Assembly (NCBI GenBank): GCA_050012675.1
Contig: JBEKGS010000009.1
Coordinates: 1 to 64,000 of the forward strand
From: Fen-455 sp050012675
Lineage (GTDB): Bacteria; Actinomycetota; Acidimicrobiia; Acidimicrobiales; Bog-793
Reading direction: 5' to 3'
Length of the DNA stretch: 64,000 nt
Translations under genes and position numbers: made by a program
Notes under the pieces: generated by a model
What the model saw: the letters and a program-made list of their open reading frames with translations, nothing else
Told to the model about the DNA's origin: nothing
The model's database searches: none
Part shown: positions 10,739-18,563 of the stretch, in pieces
Numbering within the stretch: position 1 is the stretch's first letter
How the letters are laid out: each line of letters starts with the position of its first letter

Positions 10739-11692
10739 ATGAGGAGCTTCCTCGGTCGGGACATCTTGTCCTTGAAGGACATGGAGCGAGAAGAGTACTT
10801 CCAGATCTTCTCGGTAGCCGACAGGCTCAAGCCGTTCGCCGCAGAGCGCCGCAACGGCGACCTGCTCAAGCACAAGACGCTGTTGACAGCGTTCTACCAG
10901 CCGAGCACCCGCACGCGCCTTGCGACAGAGGCTGCCATGCACCGCCTCGGCGGCCATGTGCTCGGCTTCTCGGACGCCAAGATGACGCGCGCCGGTGACT
11001 TCTACCAGGAGACCATCAAGGACACCGTCCACATGCTCGAGTACTACGGCGACGTCATCGCGATGCGCCACTTCCAGCAGGGCGCTCCCCACGAGGCGGC
11101 GAAGTGGGCCTCGGTACCGGTCATCAACTGTGGTGACGGCTGGGGAGAACACCCGACCCAGGTACTCACTGACTTGTACACGATCTGGCAGCAGAAGGGA
11201 CGTCTCGACGGCCTCAAGTTCCTCTGTGTCGGCGACATGCGGATGCGCACGATGCACTCGATCCTCTACGCCTGCTCCCAGTTCGACATCAAGGCTTTCG
11301 TGGTCGGGCCCCCGGACATGTCGCTGCTCGACGAGTTCAAGGTCGAGCTGGACGAGCTGAACGTCCAGTACCAGGCGAAGGAGAGCGTCGAGGCCTGCAT
11401 CGCCGACGCCGATGTCATCTACATGGAGCCTGTGGTGCAGGCGGACTACACGGTGTCGCGCGACGAGGCCACCGAGGACAAGGGACTCACGCCCGCTGCC
11501 TACCGCGTCACGCGGGAACTGCTCAAGGCCAAGGCCAAGAGCGACGCCATCATCCTGCACTCGCTGCCCCGTATGGACGAGCTGCCCCCCGACGTCGACG
11601 CCACCCGGCACGCCCGCTACTGGGTCGAGGCCTTCAACGGCGTCGTCATGCGCATGGCTCTGCTCTCGCTCGTCCTCGGCGCGATCGAGTAG
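10739..11692 (+). CDS. Aspartate carbamoyltransferase-like enzyme with altered second-substrate site
   Basis: 317 residues, closest in pattern to the PyrB catalytic chain. The carbamoyl-phosphate site is intact: PSTRTR (55-60), MRH with R110, HPTQ (138-141) and RTMHS with R170. The elements that bind aspartate in ATCase differ. The flexible loop that carries the active-site lysine in E. coli PyrB reads RAGDFYQ (84-90), the YMTRVQ arginine is Pro (YMEPVVQ, P231), and HPLPR is HSLPR (274-278). The acceptor is therefore probably not aspartate. The gene is followed 8 bp later by a YgeW-like paralogue and then carbamate kinase. The likely role is phosphorolysis of a ureido intermediate of purine breakdown to carbamoyl phosphate, rather than pyrimidine synthesis. 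Confidence 0.8.
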   Translation: MRSFLGRDILSLKDMEREEYFQIFSVADRLKPFAAERRNGDLLKHKTLLTAFYQPSTRTRLATEAAMHRLGGHVLGFSDAKMTRAGDFYQETIKDTVHMLEYYGDVIAMRHFQQGAPHEAAKWASVPVINCGDGWGEHPTQVLTDLYTIWQQKGRLDGLKFLCVGDMRMRTMHSILYACSQFDIKAFVVGPPDMSLLDEFKVELDELNVQYQAKESVEACIADADVIYMEPVVQADYTVSRDEATEDKGLTPAAYRVTRELLKAKAKSDAIILHSLPRMDELPPDVDATRHARYWVEAFNGVVMRMALLSLVLGAIE

Positions 11693-11700
11693 GCGCGACC

Positions 11701-12675
11701 ATGCAGACCCATCTTCGCGGTCGCGACTGCATCACCTTGCAGGAGTTCACCAAGGACGAGCTCGACACACTCTTGGACGTCGCCTTCGCTCTGAAGCGGG
11801 CGCGCGCCCTTGGCGAACCGCACGCCTACCTGCGCGACAAGGTCCTCGCCATGCTCTTCTTCTTCTCGAGCACCCGGACCCGCACCTCCTTCGAGGCCGG
11901 AATGGCTCAGCTCGGCGGGCACGCCCAGTTCATCGAGTCCAAGACAACCCAGATCGCCCATGGCGACACGGCCAAGGAGATCGGCGAGATCCTGGGCCGT
12001 TACAACGACGGCATCGCCATCCGCCAGTGCGACTGGGGCACCGGCAACAAGTACATCAACGACGTGGCCGAGGCGAGCCGTGTGCCCGTGTTGAACATGC
12101 AGTGCGACGTCTACCATCCCCACCAGGCCCTTGCCGACATCATGACGATCATCGAGCACTTCGGTGACCCGCGGGGCAAGACGGCGACGGTGAGCTGGGC
12201 GAGGGCGTCGAGCTACTCCAAGCCCCTCAGCGCGGCCCAGAGCCTCGTGCTGTTGCTGCCGCGTTTCGGGATGAACCTGCGCCTCGTGCACCCGCCCGAG
12301 TTCAAGCTCATGCCCGACATCGTCGAGCAGGGCCGCGAGAACGCCCGTAAGGCCCACGTCAGCTTCGAGGTCATGAACGATTTCGACGAGGGCTTCAAAG
12401 CCAGCGACGTCATCTATGCCAAGAGCTGGGGAGCCCTTATGACCACCCAGGACCCCGAAGAGGACAAGCGGCTCATCGACAAGTACGACACCTGGATCAC
12501 CGACGAAAAGCGCATGGCGCTCACCAACGACGACGCCATCTACATGCACCCGTTGCCGGCGGACCGCAACGTGGAAGTCGCCGACGCGGTCATCGACGGA
12601 CCGAAGTCCATCGTCTACGACCAGGCCGAGAACCGCCTTCACGCCCAAAAGGCCGTGATGGCGCTGACGATGTGA
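11701..12675 (+). CDS. ygeW: YgeW-like knotted carbamoyltransferase
   Basis: 324-residue carbamoyltransferase. STRTR lies at 57-61 and HPHQ at 139-142. The segment SSYSKPLS (170-177) corresponds to the SYGKPLS region of YgeW. KSWGAL (241) and HPLPADRN (283-290) complete the site. KTTQIAHGDT also matches the YgeW version rather than anabolic ornithine carbamoyltransferase, although the C-terminus (AENRLHAQKAVMAL) is OTC-like. YgeW is required for anaerobic purine/urate use in gut bacteria, where it is proposed to act on a carbamoylated diaminopropionate. The protein is about 70 residues shorter than E. coli YgeW, mainly at the N-terminus. It sits 8 bp after the ATCase-like gene and 13 bp before carbamate kinase. 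Confidence 0.8.
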   Translation: MQTHLRGRDCITLQEFTKDELDTLLDVAFALKRARALGEPHAYLRDKVLAMLFFFSSTRTRTSFEAGMAQLGGHAQFIESKTTQIAHGDTAKEIGEILGRYNDGIAIRQCDWGTGNKYINDVAEASRVPVLNMQCDVYHPHQALADIMTIIEHFGDPRGKTATVSWARASSYSKPLSAAQSLVLLLPRFGMNLRLVHPPEFKLMPDIVEQGRENARKAHVSFEVMNDFDEGFKASDVIYAKSWGALMTTQDPEEDKRLIDKYDTWITDEKRMALTNDDAIYMHPLPADRNVEVADAVIDGPKSIVYDQAENRLHAQKAVMALTM

Positions 12676-12688
12676 GCTGGGTGAGACA

Positions 12689-13651
12689 ATGGAATCCTTG
12701 TTCAAGACCCCCGGAACGGCCGTGGTCGCGATCGGTGGCAACTCGCTCATAAAAGACAAGCTGCACCAGACAGTGGCGGACCAGTACATCGCCGCCCAGG
12801 AGACTTGCCGCCACATCGTGGCCATGATCCAGGAGGGCTGGAACGTCGCCATCAGCCACGGGAACGGCCCACAGGTGGGGTTCATCCTGCGCCGCTCGGA
12901 GCTGGCGGCCCATGAGATGCACGAGGTCCCCCTGGACGTCTGCGGTGCCGACAGCCAAGGCGCCATCGGCTACGCCCTGCAGCAGAACCTCTGCAACGAG
13001 TTCCGCCGGCTCGGTGTCAACCGAGAGGCTGCGACTGTCATCTGCCAGACGGAGGTGGCCGCTGACGACCCCGCGTTCAAGAACCCGACAAAGCCCATCG
13101 GCGGGTTCATGGACGAGGAGCAGGCCGAGCGACGCCGCAAGGAGGGCTGGGACATCGTCAACGACGCGAACAGGGGTTACCGGCGCGTCGTGGCGTCGCC
13201 CCAACCCCTTCGCATCGTCGAGCTTCCGGCCATCCGGGCCCTCATCGCAGCAGGGATCGTCGTGGTCACAGTCGGCGGGGGCGGCATCCCTGTGGTAGCG
13301 GACCCGGACGGCAACCTCAAAGGTGTCGCCGCCGTGATCGACAAGGACCTGGCGTCGGCCCTGTTGGCCAACAACCTTGGCGCCGACCTTCTCATCATCT
13401 CGACGGCGGTCGAGAAGGTGGCGCTCAATTTCGGCAAGCCTGACGAGAAGCTGGTCGACCATCTCACCTTGGCCGAGGCAAAGGCACACCTGGCCGAGGG
13501 AGTGCACTTCGCGGCCGGCAGCATGGCACCGAAGATCCAGGCAGTCGTCAACTACCTGTCCAACGGGGGCACGTCGGCGATCGTGACGAACCCGGAGAAC
13601 GTCGCCCGCGCGCTGCACGGCGAGACAGGGACGTTGTTCACGCTGGACTGA
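12689..13651 (+). CDS. arcC: Carbamate kinase
   Basis: 320-residue amino-acid-kinase-family enzyme catalysing carbamoyl phosphate + ADP to carbamate + ATP. Diagnostic segments are VVAIGGNSLI (N-terminal nucleotide/phosphate loop), ISHGNGPQVG, PLDVCGADSQGAIGY, and VVTVGGGGIPVV, followed by DKDLASALLA. Length and motif order agree with ArcC/YqeA. Its position directly after two carbamoyltransferases implies substrate-level phosphorylation from carbamoyl phosphate released during purine breakdown. No arginine deiminase gene is nearby. A strong terminator follows 8 bp after the stop, so the operon probably ends here. Confidence 0.93.
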   Translation: MESLFKTPGTAVVAIGGNSLIKDKLHQTVADQYIAAQETCRHIVAMIQEGWNVAISHGNGPQVGFILRRSELAAHEMHEVPLDVCGADSQGAIGYALQQNLCNEFRRLGVNREAATVICQTEVAADDPAFKNPTKPIGGFMDEEQAERRRKEGWDIVNDANRGYRRVVASPQPLRIVELPAIRALIAAGIVVVTVGGGGIPVVADPDGNLKGVAAVIDKDLASALLANNLGADLLIISTAVEKVALNFGKPDEKLVDHLTLAEAKAHLAEGVHFAAGSMAPKIQAVVNYLSNGGTSAIVTNPENVARALHGETGTLFTLD

Positions 13652-13658
13652 CCCTTCG

Positions 13659-13693
13659 TGACGGAAGGCCCCCAAAAAGGGGGCCTTCCGTCA
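13659..13693 (+). terminator. Strong intrinsic terminator after carbamate kinase
   Basis: A perfect 15-bp stem, TGACGGAAGGCCCCC at 13659-13673 with its complement at 13679-13693, encloses an AAAAA loop and is followed by ATTTCG-like sequence (short T-run TTT at 13694-13696). It begins 8 bp after the stop codon and separates the carbamoyltransferase/kinase operon from the xanthine dehydrogenase gene. Confidence 0.85.
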
Positions 13694-13802
13694 TTTCGCA
13701 TCGGGGCGGCGAAGCCTCAAGGTCGAGCCGGTAGTCTGGGAGCTGGGGCAACACCTCGGTCCGCGGGTACCGGGCACCTCGGTGACAGGGGGAGAACAGG
13801 TG

Positions 13803-16376
13803 ATGACGCAGTTCACGCTGAACGGCAAGCCGGTGGAAGTCGGCGACCATCCCCACCTTCTTGCTGCCCTCCGCGAGGAGCTCGCAGTGACCTCCGCCAA
13901 GGACGGCTGCTCTCCCTCCGGCCAGTGCGGCTGCTGCACGGTGCTGATCGACGGCAAGGCCTCCGTGAGCTGCCTGATATCGCTCGACAAGGCCGCCGGG
14001 AAGTCGATCACGACCCTGGAAGGCTTCGACGACGCCGAACGCGAGCGCTTCGCCGACGCTTTTGCCGCCGCCGGGGCGCTCCAGTGCGGCTTTTGCACGC
14101 CCGGCATCCTCGTGCGGGTAAAGGCGCTTATCGACAAGAAGGGCTCGGCGCTCACCCGTGAGGAGGCGGGCCGCTTCCTCGGCGCCCACTTGTGCCGCTG
14201 CACCGGCTACACCAAGATCCTCGACGCCGTGGAGCTACTGGCCCGCGGCGAGTCACCGCAAGCGGTCCTGCCGGGAGGCATCGGATCCCGCGGAGCCAGG
14301 TACCAGGGCAGGGACCTCGCGCTCGGCGATCGCGGCTACGTCGACGACCTGAGGGTACCCGGCATGCTGCACGGGGCGCTGCGGCTGGCGGACCACGCCA
14401 GGGCCGACGTGGTCAGAATCGACGCCGAGGCCGCGCGTGCCTTACCAGGCGTCGAGGCTGTGTTCACCGCGGCAGACCTGCCCGGCGACCTGCGGGTCGG
14501 CATCATCCACACCGACTGGCCGGTCTTCATCCCCGAAGGCGGCCGCACCTCGTATCTCGGTGACGTGCTCGCCATGGTCGTGGCGGATACCAGGCAGACC
14601 GCCAGGGAGGCGGCCAAGCTCGTCCAGGTCTCCTACCAGCCGCTGCGCCCGCTCACCGACGCGGTCGCGGCGATCGAGGACCCGGAGAACGCCGTCTGGG
14701 AGCTCGACGGCAACGTGCTCTCGCGCTCGGTGTACCGACGCGGCGACGTGGAGGCTGCACTTGCGGCTTCCGCGCACACGGTTCACGAGGTCTTCCAGAC
14801 CCAGCGTGTCGAGCACGCCTTCCTCGAACCCGAGTCGACCCTGGCCGTGCCTTCGGCCGATGGCACCTTGAAGGTGTTCTCGGGTGGCCAGGGCGTCTGG
14901 GACGACCGTAACCAGATCGCCGCCGTTCTCGGGATAGCACCGGAGAAGGTAGTCGTCGAGCTGGTCTCCAATGGCGGAGCTTTCGGCGGCAAGGAGGACA
15001 TGTCCAACCAGGGCCAGACCGCCATGGCCGCCTGGCTCTTGCAGCGGCCCGTGAAGTGCACCCTGTCGCGCGAGGAGTCGTTCCTGGTCCATCCCAAGCG
15101 CCATCCCATCCGCATGGAGTACTGGGTCGGGTGTGATGACGACGGGATGCTCACTGCTTTGAAGGCGCGGATGATAGGCGACTCCGGGCCGTACGCGTCG
15201 GTGGGCATGAAGGTGCTGGAGCGGGCCGCTGGGCACGCGTCGGGGCCGTACAGGCTTCCGGTCATCGACGTCGAGGCCATTGCCGTGCGGACCAACAACT
15301 CGGTCTGCGGCGCCTTCCGCGGGTTCGGAGCCAACCAGGCCCAGTTCGCCATGGAGGGCGCGATCGACCGCCTCGCGGCTCTAGTCGGGCTCAATGCCTG
15401 GGACATGCGTTTCCGCAACGCCGTGACACCGGGTGTGGTCTGGGGCCCGGGCCAGGTCATGGACGACGGGTCGCTCGGGGCGCGGGCCTGCCTGGAGGCC
15501 GTCAAGCCCTTCTACGAACAGGCTGTGGCAGATGGCAAAGCGGTGGGGCTCGGCTTCGGGCTCAAGAACTCGGGGCTCGGCAACGGTCTGCTCGAGATCA
15601 TCAAGGCGGTCGTCCGCTTCAACGAGGACGGCGACGTGGAGCTCCGCCACTGCTGGACAGAGATGGGCCAAGGTGTCCACACGGTCGCGCTGCAGGTTGC
15701 CGTCGAGGAGCTCGGCGTCGATCCGGACAAGGTCCGTGTCGTCGTCGACACGACCCGGGAGCTCGGGGCCGGTCAGACGACCGGTTCTCGAGGCACGGTG
15801 ATGGGGGCGGGCGCCGTCGCCGACGCCTGCCGGCGCGCCATCGCGGACGGGTGCCGCGCCGGTGTGGACTACGAGGGCGAGTACCGCGTCGACTGGACGA
15901 ACTCCTTGGACGAGGGCCTCGAGAACCCGGTGATCCACTCGGTGTTCTCCTACGCCGCCCAGCTCGTGGTCATCGACCGCGAAACAGGAGGCATCGACAA
16001 GGTGGTCGCCGTCCACGACGTGGGACGGGCTGTCAATCCCCTCTTGTGCGAAGGCCAGGTCCAAGGGTCCGTGCACATGGGTCTCGGTTACGCTCTGTCG
16101 GAGGAATTCCCCTGTGACGAGGAGGGGCGGCCAAAGAACATGACGCTTCGCAGCCTCGGGATCATCCGACCGAAGGACGTGCCGCCGATCGAGGTCGTCC
16201 TCGTGGAGGCGCCCCAGCCGAGATCCCCCTACGGGATCAAAGGGGTGGGGGAGATCGGCCTCGTACCCACTGCCGGAGCGGTCGCCGCTGCCCTGCACGA
16301 CCTCGACGGTCTCTGGCGTTCGACACTGCCCATGCACCTGCCCGTGGGCGCGGCGGCCAGCGCCGGGGAAGACTGA
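13803..16376 (+). CDS. Fused 2Fe-2S/molybdopterin xanthine dehydrogenase, selenium-dependent XDH type
   Basis: 857-residue molybdenum hydroxylase oxidising hypoxanthine/xanthine or a related purine. Residues 1-150 are the two-cluster 2Fe-2S domain: CSPSGQCGCC, CGFCTPG and CRCTGY. The molybdopterin domain follows without a FAD domain: the ferredoxin-like entry RYQGRDLALGDRGYVDDLRV, the Moco-loop NGGAFGGKEDMSNQG, NSVCGAFRGFGANQ, and the catalytic Glu in GIKGVGEIGLVPT. This single-chain arrangement is typical of the family found with YgeW, SsnA and selenium-labile hydroxylase accessory genes. No SelD, YqeB or XdhC/MocA maturation gene is in the window. The start at ATG 13803 is preceded by AGGGGGAG at suitable spacing. 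ssnA-like begins 8 bp after the stop. Confidence 0.85.
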   Translation: MTQFTLNGKPVEVGDHPHLLAALREELAVTSAKDGCSPSGQCGCCTVLIDGKASVSCLISLDKAAGKSITTLEGFDDAERERFADAFAAAGALQCGFCTPGILVRVKALIDKKGSALTREEAGRFLGAHLCRCTGYTKILDAVELLARGESPQAVLPGGIGSRGARYQGRDLALGDRGYVDDLRVPGMLHGALRLADHARADVVRIDAEAARALPGVEAVFTAADLPGDLRVGIIHTDWPVFIPEGGRTSYLGDVLAMVVADTRQTAREAAKLVQVSYQPLRPLTDAVAAIEDPENAVWELDGNVLSRSVYRRGDVEAALAASAHTVHEVFQTQRVEHAFLEPESTLAVPSADGTLKVFSGGQGVWDDRNQIAAVLGIAPEKVVVELVSNGGAFGGKEDMSNQGQTAMAAWLLQRPVKCTLSREESFLVHPKRHPIRMEYWVGCDDDGMLTALKARMIGDSGPYASVGMKVLERAAGHASGPYRLPVIDVEAIAVRTNNSVCGAFRGFGANQAQFAMEGAIDRLAALVGLNAWDMRFRNAVTPGVVWGPGQVMDDGSLGARACLEAVKPFYEQAVADGKAVGLGFGLKNSGLGNGLLEIIKAVVRFNEDGDVELRHCWTEMGQGVHTVALQVAVEELGVDPDKVRVVVDTTRELGAGQTTGSRGTVMGAGAVADACRRAIADGCRAGVDYEGEYRVDWTNSLDEGLENPVIHSVFSYAAQLVVIDRETGGIDKVVAVHDVGRAVNPLLCEGQVQGSVHMGLGYALSEEFPCDEEGRPKNMTLRSLGIIRPKDVPPIEVVLVEAPQPRSPYGIKGVGEIGLVPTAGAVAAALHDLDGLWRSTLPMHLPVGAAASAGED

Positions 16377-16384
16377 GCCTTTCC

Positions 16385-17428
16385 ATGCCGGCCCGTGGCG
16401 ACGACCTCTCCGAGCCGGGAGTGACGAGGGGACTGGTCTGCGGGCACCACCACCTCTACTCGGCGTTGGCCCGCGGGATGCCCGCGCCGCCGCGCACGGC
16501 CCATAACTTCCAGGAGATCCTCGAGCTCGTGTGGTGGCGGCTCGACTGCGCCCTGGACCTCGAGATGGTCAGGTGGTCGGCCATGCTCGGGGCGCTGGAG
16601 GCCCTGGAGCGGGGCACAACGGCGATTGTCGACCACCACGCGTCCCCTAATGCCATCGAGGGCTCATTGAGCGTCATAGCGGACGCATGTGCCGAGGTCG
16701 GAGTCCGAGCCCTCTGCTGTTACGAGGTCACGGACCGCCACGGACCCGAAGGCATGCGCGCCGGGCTGGCGGAGAACGAGCGGTTCCTCCGTGAGGGAGG
16801 CTGTGGCTTCGTCGGCGCTCATGCCTGCTTCACGCTCTGCGACGCCAGCCTGGAGGCCGTGGCGGGGCTGGCCGCAGACCTCGGCCGAGGTGTGCACATC
16901 CACGTGGCTGAGGACCGGGTGGACTCGGCCGCGGGCGAACGCCTCGAGGCTGTGGCCGCCGACAACTGGCTTTTGGCCCACTGCGTGCACCTGGACAGGC
17001 CGCTTCGCGGGACGGTGGCCCACAATCCCCGCTCGAACATGAACAACAGCGTCGGCTACGCCCGCCCCGCCCGGTTTTCGAACACGGTCGTGCTCGGTAC
17101 CGACGGGATCGGCGGCGACATGCTGGAGGAGTTCCGCATCGCTTACGTCCGCCACAGGGAGGACGACGTGACAGCGACGCCGGAGACGGCCTGGTCGTGG
17201 CTCGATGCCGGCAACACCCTCGTTCCAGAGGTGGCCGAGGACCGGGTGCGGTGGAGCTACGAGCCGATCGACCCGTGGCACCTCGCCTTCACGCCGGGCG
17301 TGGCACCCCTCGAAATCACCGTTGCCGGCGAGGTCGTGTTCAAGGACGGCCTTTCCACCCGGGTTGACGCCCGCGAAGTGCGCGCCCGGGCACGCGAGCA
17401 GGCGCAGCGGCTCTGGGCGCGGCTCTAA
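16385..17428 (+). CDS. SsnA-like amidohydrolase lacking the N-terminal strand domain
   Basis: 347-residue amidohydrolase resembling SsnA, a companion of selenium-dependent molybdenum hydroxylases in purine-degradation clusters. It opens almost directly at the metal site (GLVCGHHHLYSALARGM), then IVDHHAS, HIHVAED, AHCVHLD, AHNPRSNMNN and LGTDGIGGD, so the barrel residues are present. Full-length SsnA has about 440 residues. The missing ~60 N-terminal residues normally form half of the small beta-sandwich. No in-frame upstream extension is available, because the XDH stop lies 8 bp before. It is either a real short variant or a damaged gene. Its position suggests purine-ring hydrolysis downstream of XDH. 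Confidence 0.75.
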   Translation: MPARGDDLSEPGVTRGLVCGHHHLYSALARGMPAPPRTAHNFQEILELVWWRLDCALDLEMVRWSAMLGALEALERGTTAIVDHHASPNAIEGSLSVIADACAEVGVRALCCYEVTDRHGPEGMRAGLAENERFLREGGCGFVGAHACFTLCDASLEAVAGLAADLGRGVHIHVAEDRVDSAAGERLEAVAADNWLLAHCVHLDRPLRGTVAHNPRSNMNNSVGYARPARFSNTVVLGTDGIGGDMLEEFRIAYVRHREDDVTATPETAWSWLDAGNTLVPEVAEDRVRWSYEPIDPWHLAFTPGVAPLEITVAGEVVFKDGLSTRVDAREVRARAREQAQRLWARL

Positions 17429-17485
17429 CGAGGGGCTTGGCCGACGCGCCGGGCCCGCAGTCAGCTCGGCACCATTGAGGGCGTT

Positions 17486-17508
17486 CTCGTACGGGCTCGA
17501 GGTACGAG
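17486..17508. terminator. Possible bidirectional terminator hairpin
   Basis: CTCGTAC at 17486-17492 pairs with GTACGAG at 17502-17508 around a 9-base loop, in the 130 bp between the convergent ssnA-like and LLM genes. There is no obvious T-run, so confidence is limited. Confidence 0.35.
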
Positions 17509-17558
17509 CAGCCTCGCGGGGACGTCTGCGCCGCAGCTAGGGCCTGGCGAAAGTGAGC

Positions 17559-18563
17559 TCAGGCGGTCCAGTCGGCGAAGGCGTCGATCATTGCGCGCAC
17601 GTCCGCCCCGAGCGGGTAGAGGATCGGGCAGGTGCAACCCCGGTGCACGTACTCGGCGACTTTCGCCTTGCACTCGTCCGCGGTTCCCGACGCCGTGATC
17701 ATCTGCACGATGTCGTCAGGCACGAGCTTGGAGGCCGCCTCCACCTCCTCGGCCGTCGCGGGCCAGGTGAGTATCTTGGCGATGTCTTCCAACAAGGACT
17801 CTGGGACGCCTGACGCCTTCATGATGTGGGGCTGCTGGCCGAGGTACTGGGTCACGAGCAGCCGGGCCGCATCGAGGGCAGCACCGCGGTCCTCATCCAG
17901 CGAGCACACGACCAGCTGGGGACGGTCGAGATCGGTTGCAGAACGTCCGGCCCGCTGGGCGCCCCGTTCGAGGTGATCCATCGCCGTGTCGTTGTAAGCG
18001 GGGGAGACGAGGTAGTTGAGGACGACTCCGTCGGCGATCTGGCCCGCGAGCTCCATCATCTGCATCCCGGTCGCCCCGATGTAGATGGGCACGTCCTTCG
18101 GCCTGCGCTCCTGGTGCACGTAGTCAAGCTCGACACCGTCGAGATGGACGAACTCGCCGTCGTAGGTGACGGTCTCATCCGCAAGCAGCGCCCGCACCGC
18201 CTCGACGGTCTCACGCATGGCCACGAGTGGCCGCACGCGCTTTATGCCCACCTTGCTCGCGAGCGGGTCCCACCAGGCGCCGATACCGAGGATGACCCTG
18301 CCGGGGGCGAGGTCGTCCAAGGTCGAGAACGTCGAGGCCAACAGTGCCGGGTTGCGCGTCCAGTTGTTAACGACACCGGAGCCCACCTTGATGCGCTCGG
18401 TGACGGCGAGGAACGACGCCATGGGCACCGTCGCCTCCCGCACCAGCCGGCTCTCTGCCTGCCATATGGCATGGAAGCCCCTGGACTCTGCGTAACGGGC
18501 TATCTCCATGCCCTCCCGGATGGTGTGGGCGTCCTGCAAGTAGACGGCGACCTCGGTGCTCAT
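17559..18563 (-). CDS. LLM-class flavin-dependent oxidoreductase (F420/FMN luciferase-like)
   Basis: 334-residue luciferase-like monooxygenase/reductase. It has the TIM-barrel start EVAVYLQDAHTIREGMEIARYAE, the SRLVREATVPMASFLA segment, IKVGSGVVNNWTRNPALLA, and ILGIGAWWDPLA, as in methylenetetrahydromethanopterin-reductase-like F420 enzymes. The substrate is unknown. Its ATG overlaps the stop of the xanthine dehydrogenase large subunit by 4 bp, so it is translationally coupled to that operon. This argues for a role in oxidising or reducing a purine-derived intermediate or in electron transfer, but that is inference. Confidence 0.85.
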   Translation of the reverse strand: MSTEVAVYLQDAHTIREGMEIARYAESRGFHAIWQAESRLVREATVPMASFLAVTERIKVGSGVVNNWTRNPALLASTFSTLDDLAPGRVILGIGAWWDPLASKVGIKRVRPLVAMRETVEAVRALLADETVTYDGEFVHLDGVELDYVHQERRPKDVPIYIGATGMQMMELAGQIADGVVLNYLVSPAYNDTAMDHLERGAQRAGRSATDLDRPQLVVCSLDEDRGAALDAARLLVTQYLGQQPHIMKASGVPESLLEDIAKILTWPATAEEVEAASKLVPDDIVQMITASGTADECKAKVAEYVHRGCTCPILYPLGADVRAMIDAFADWTA

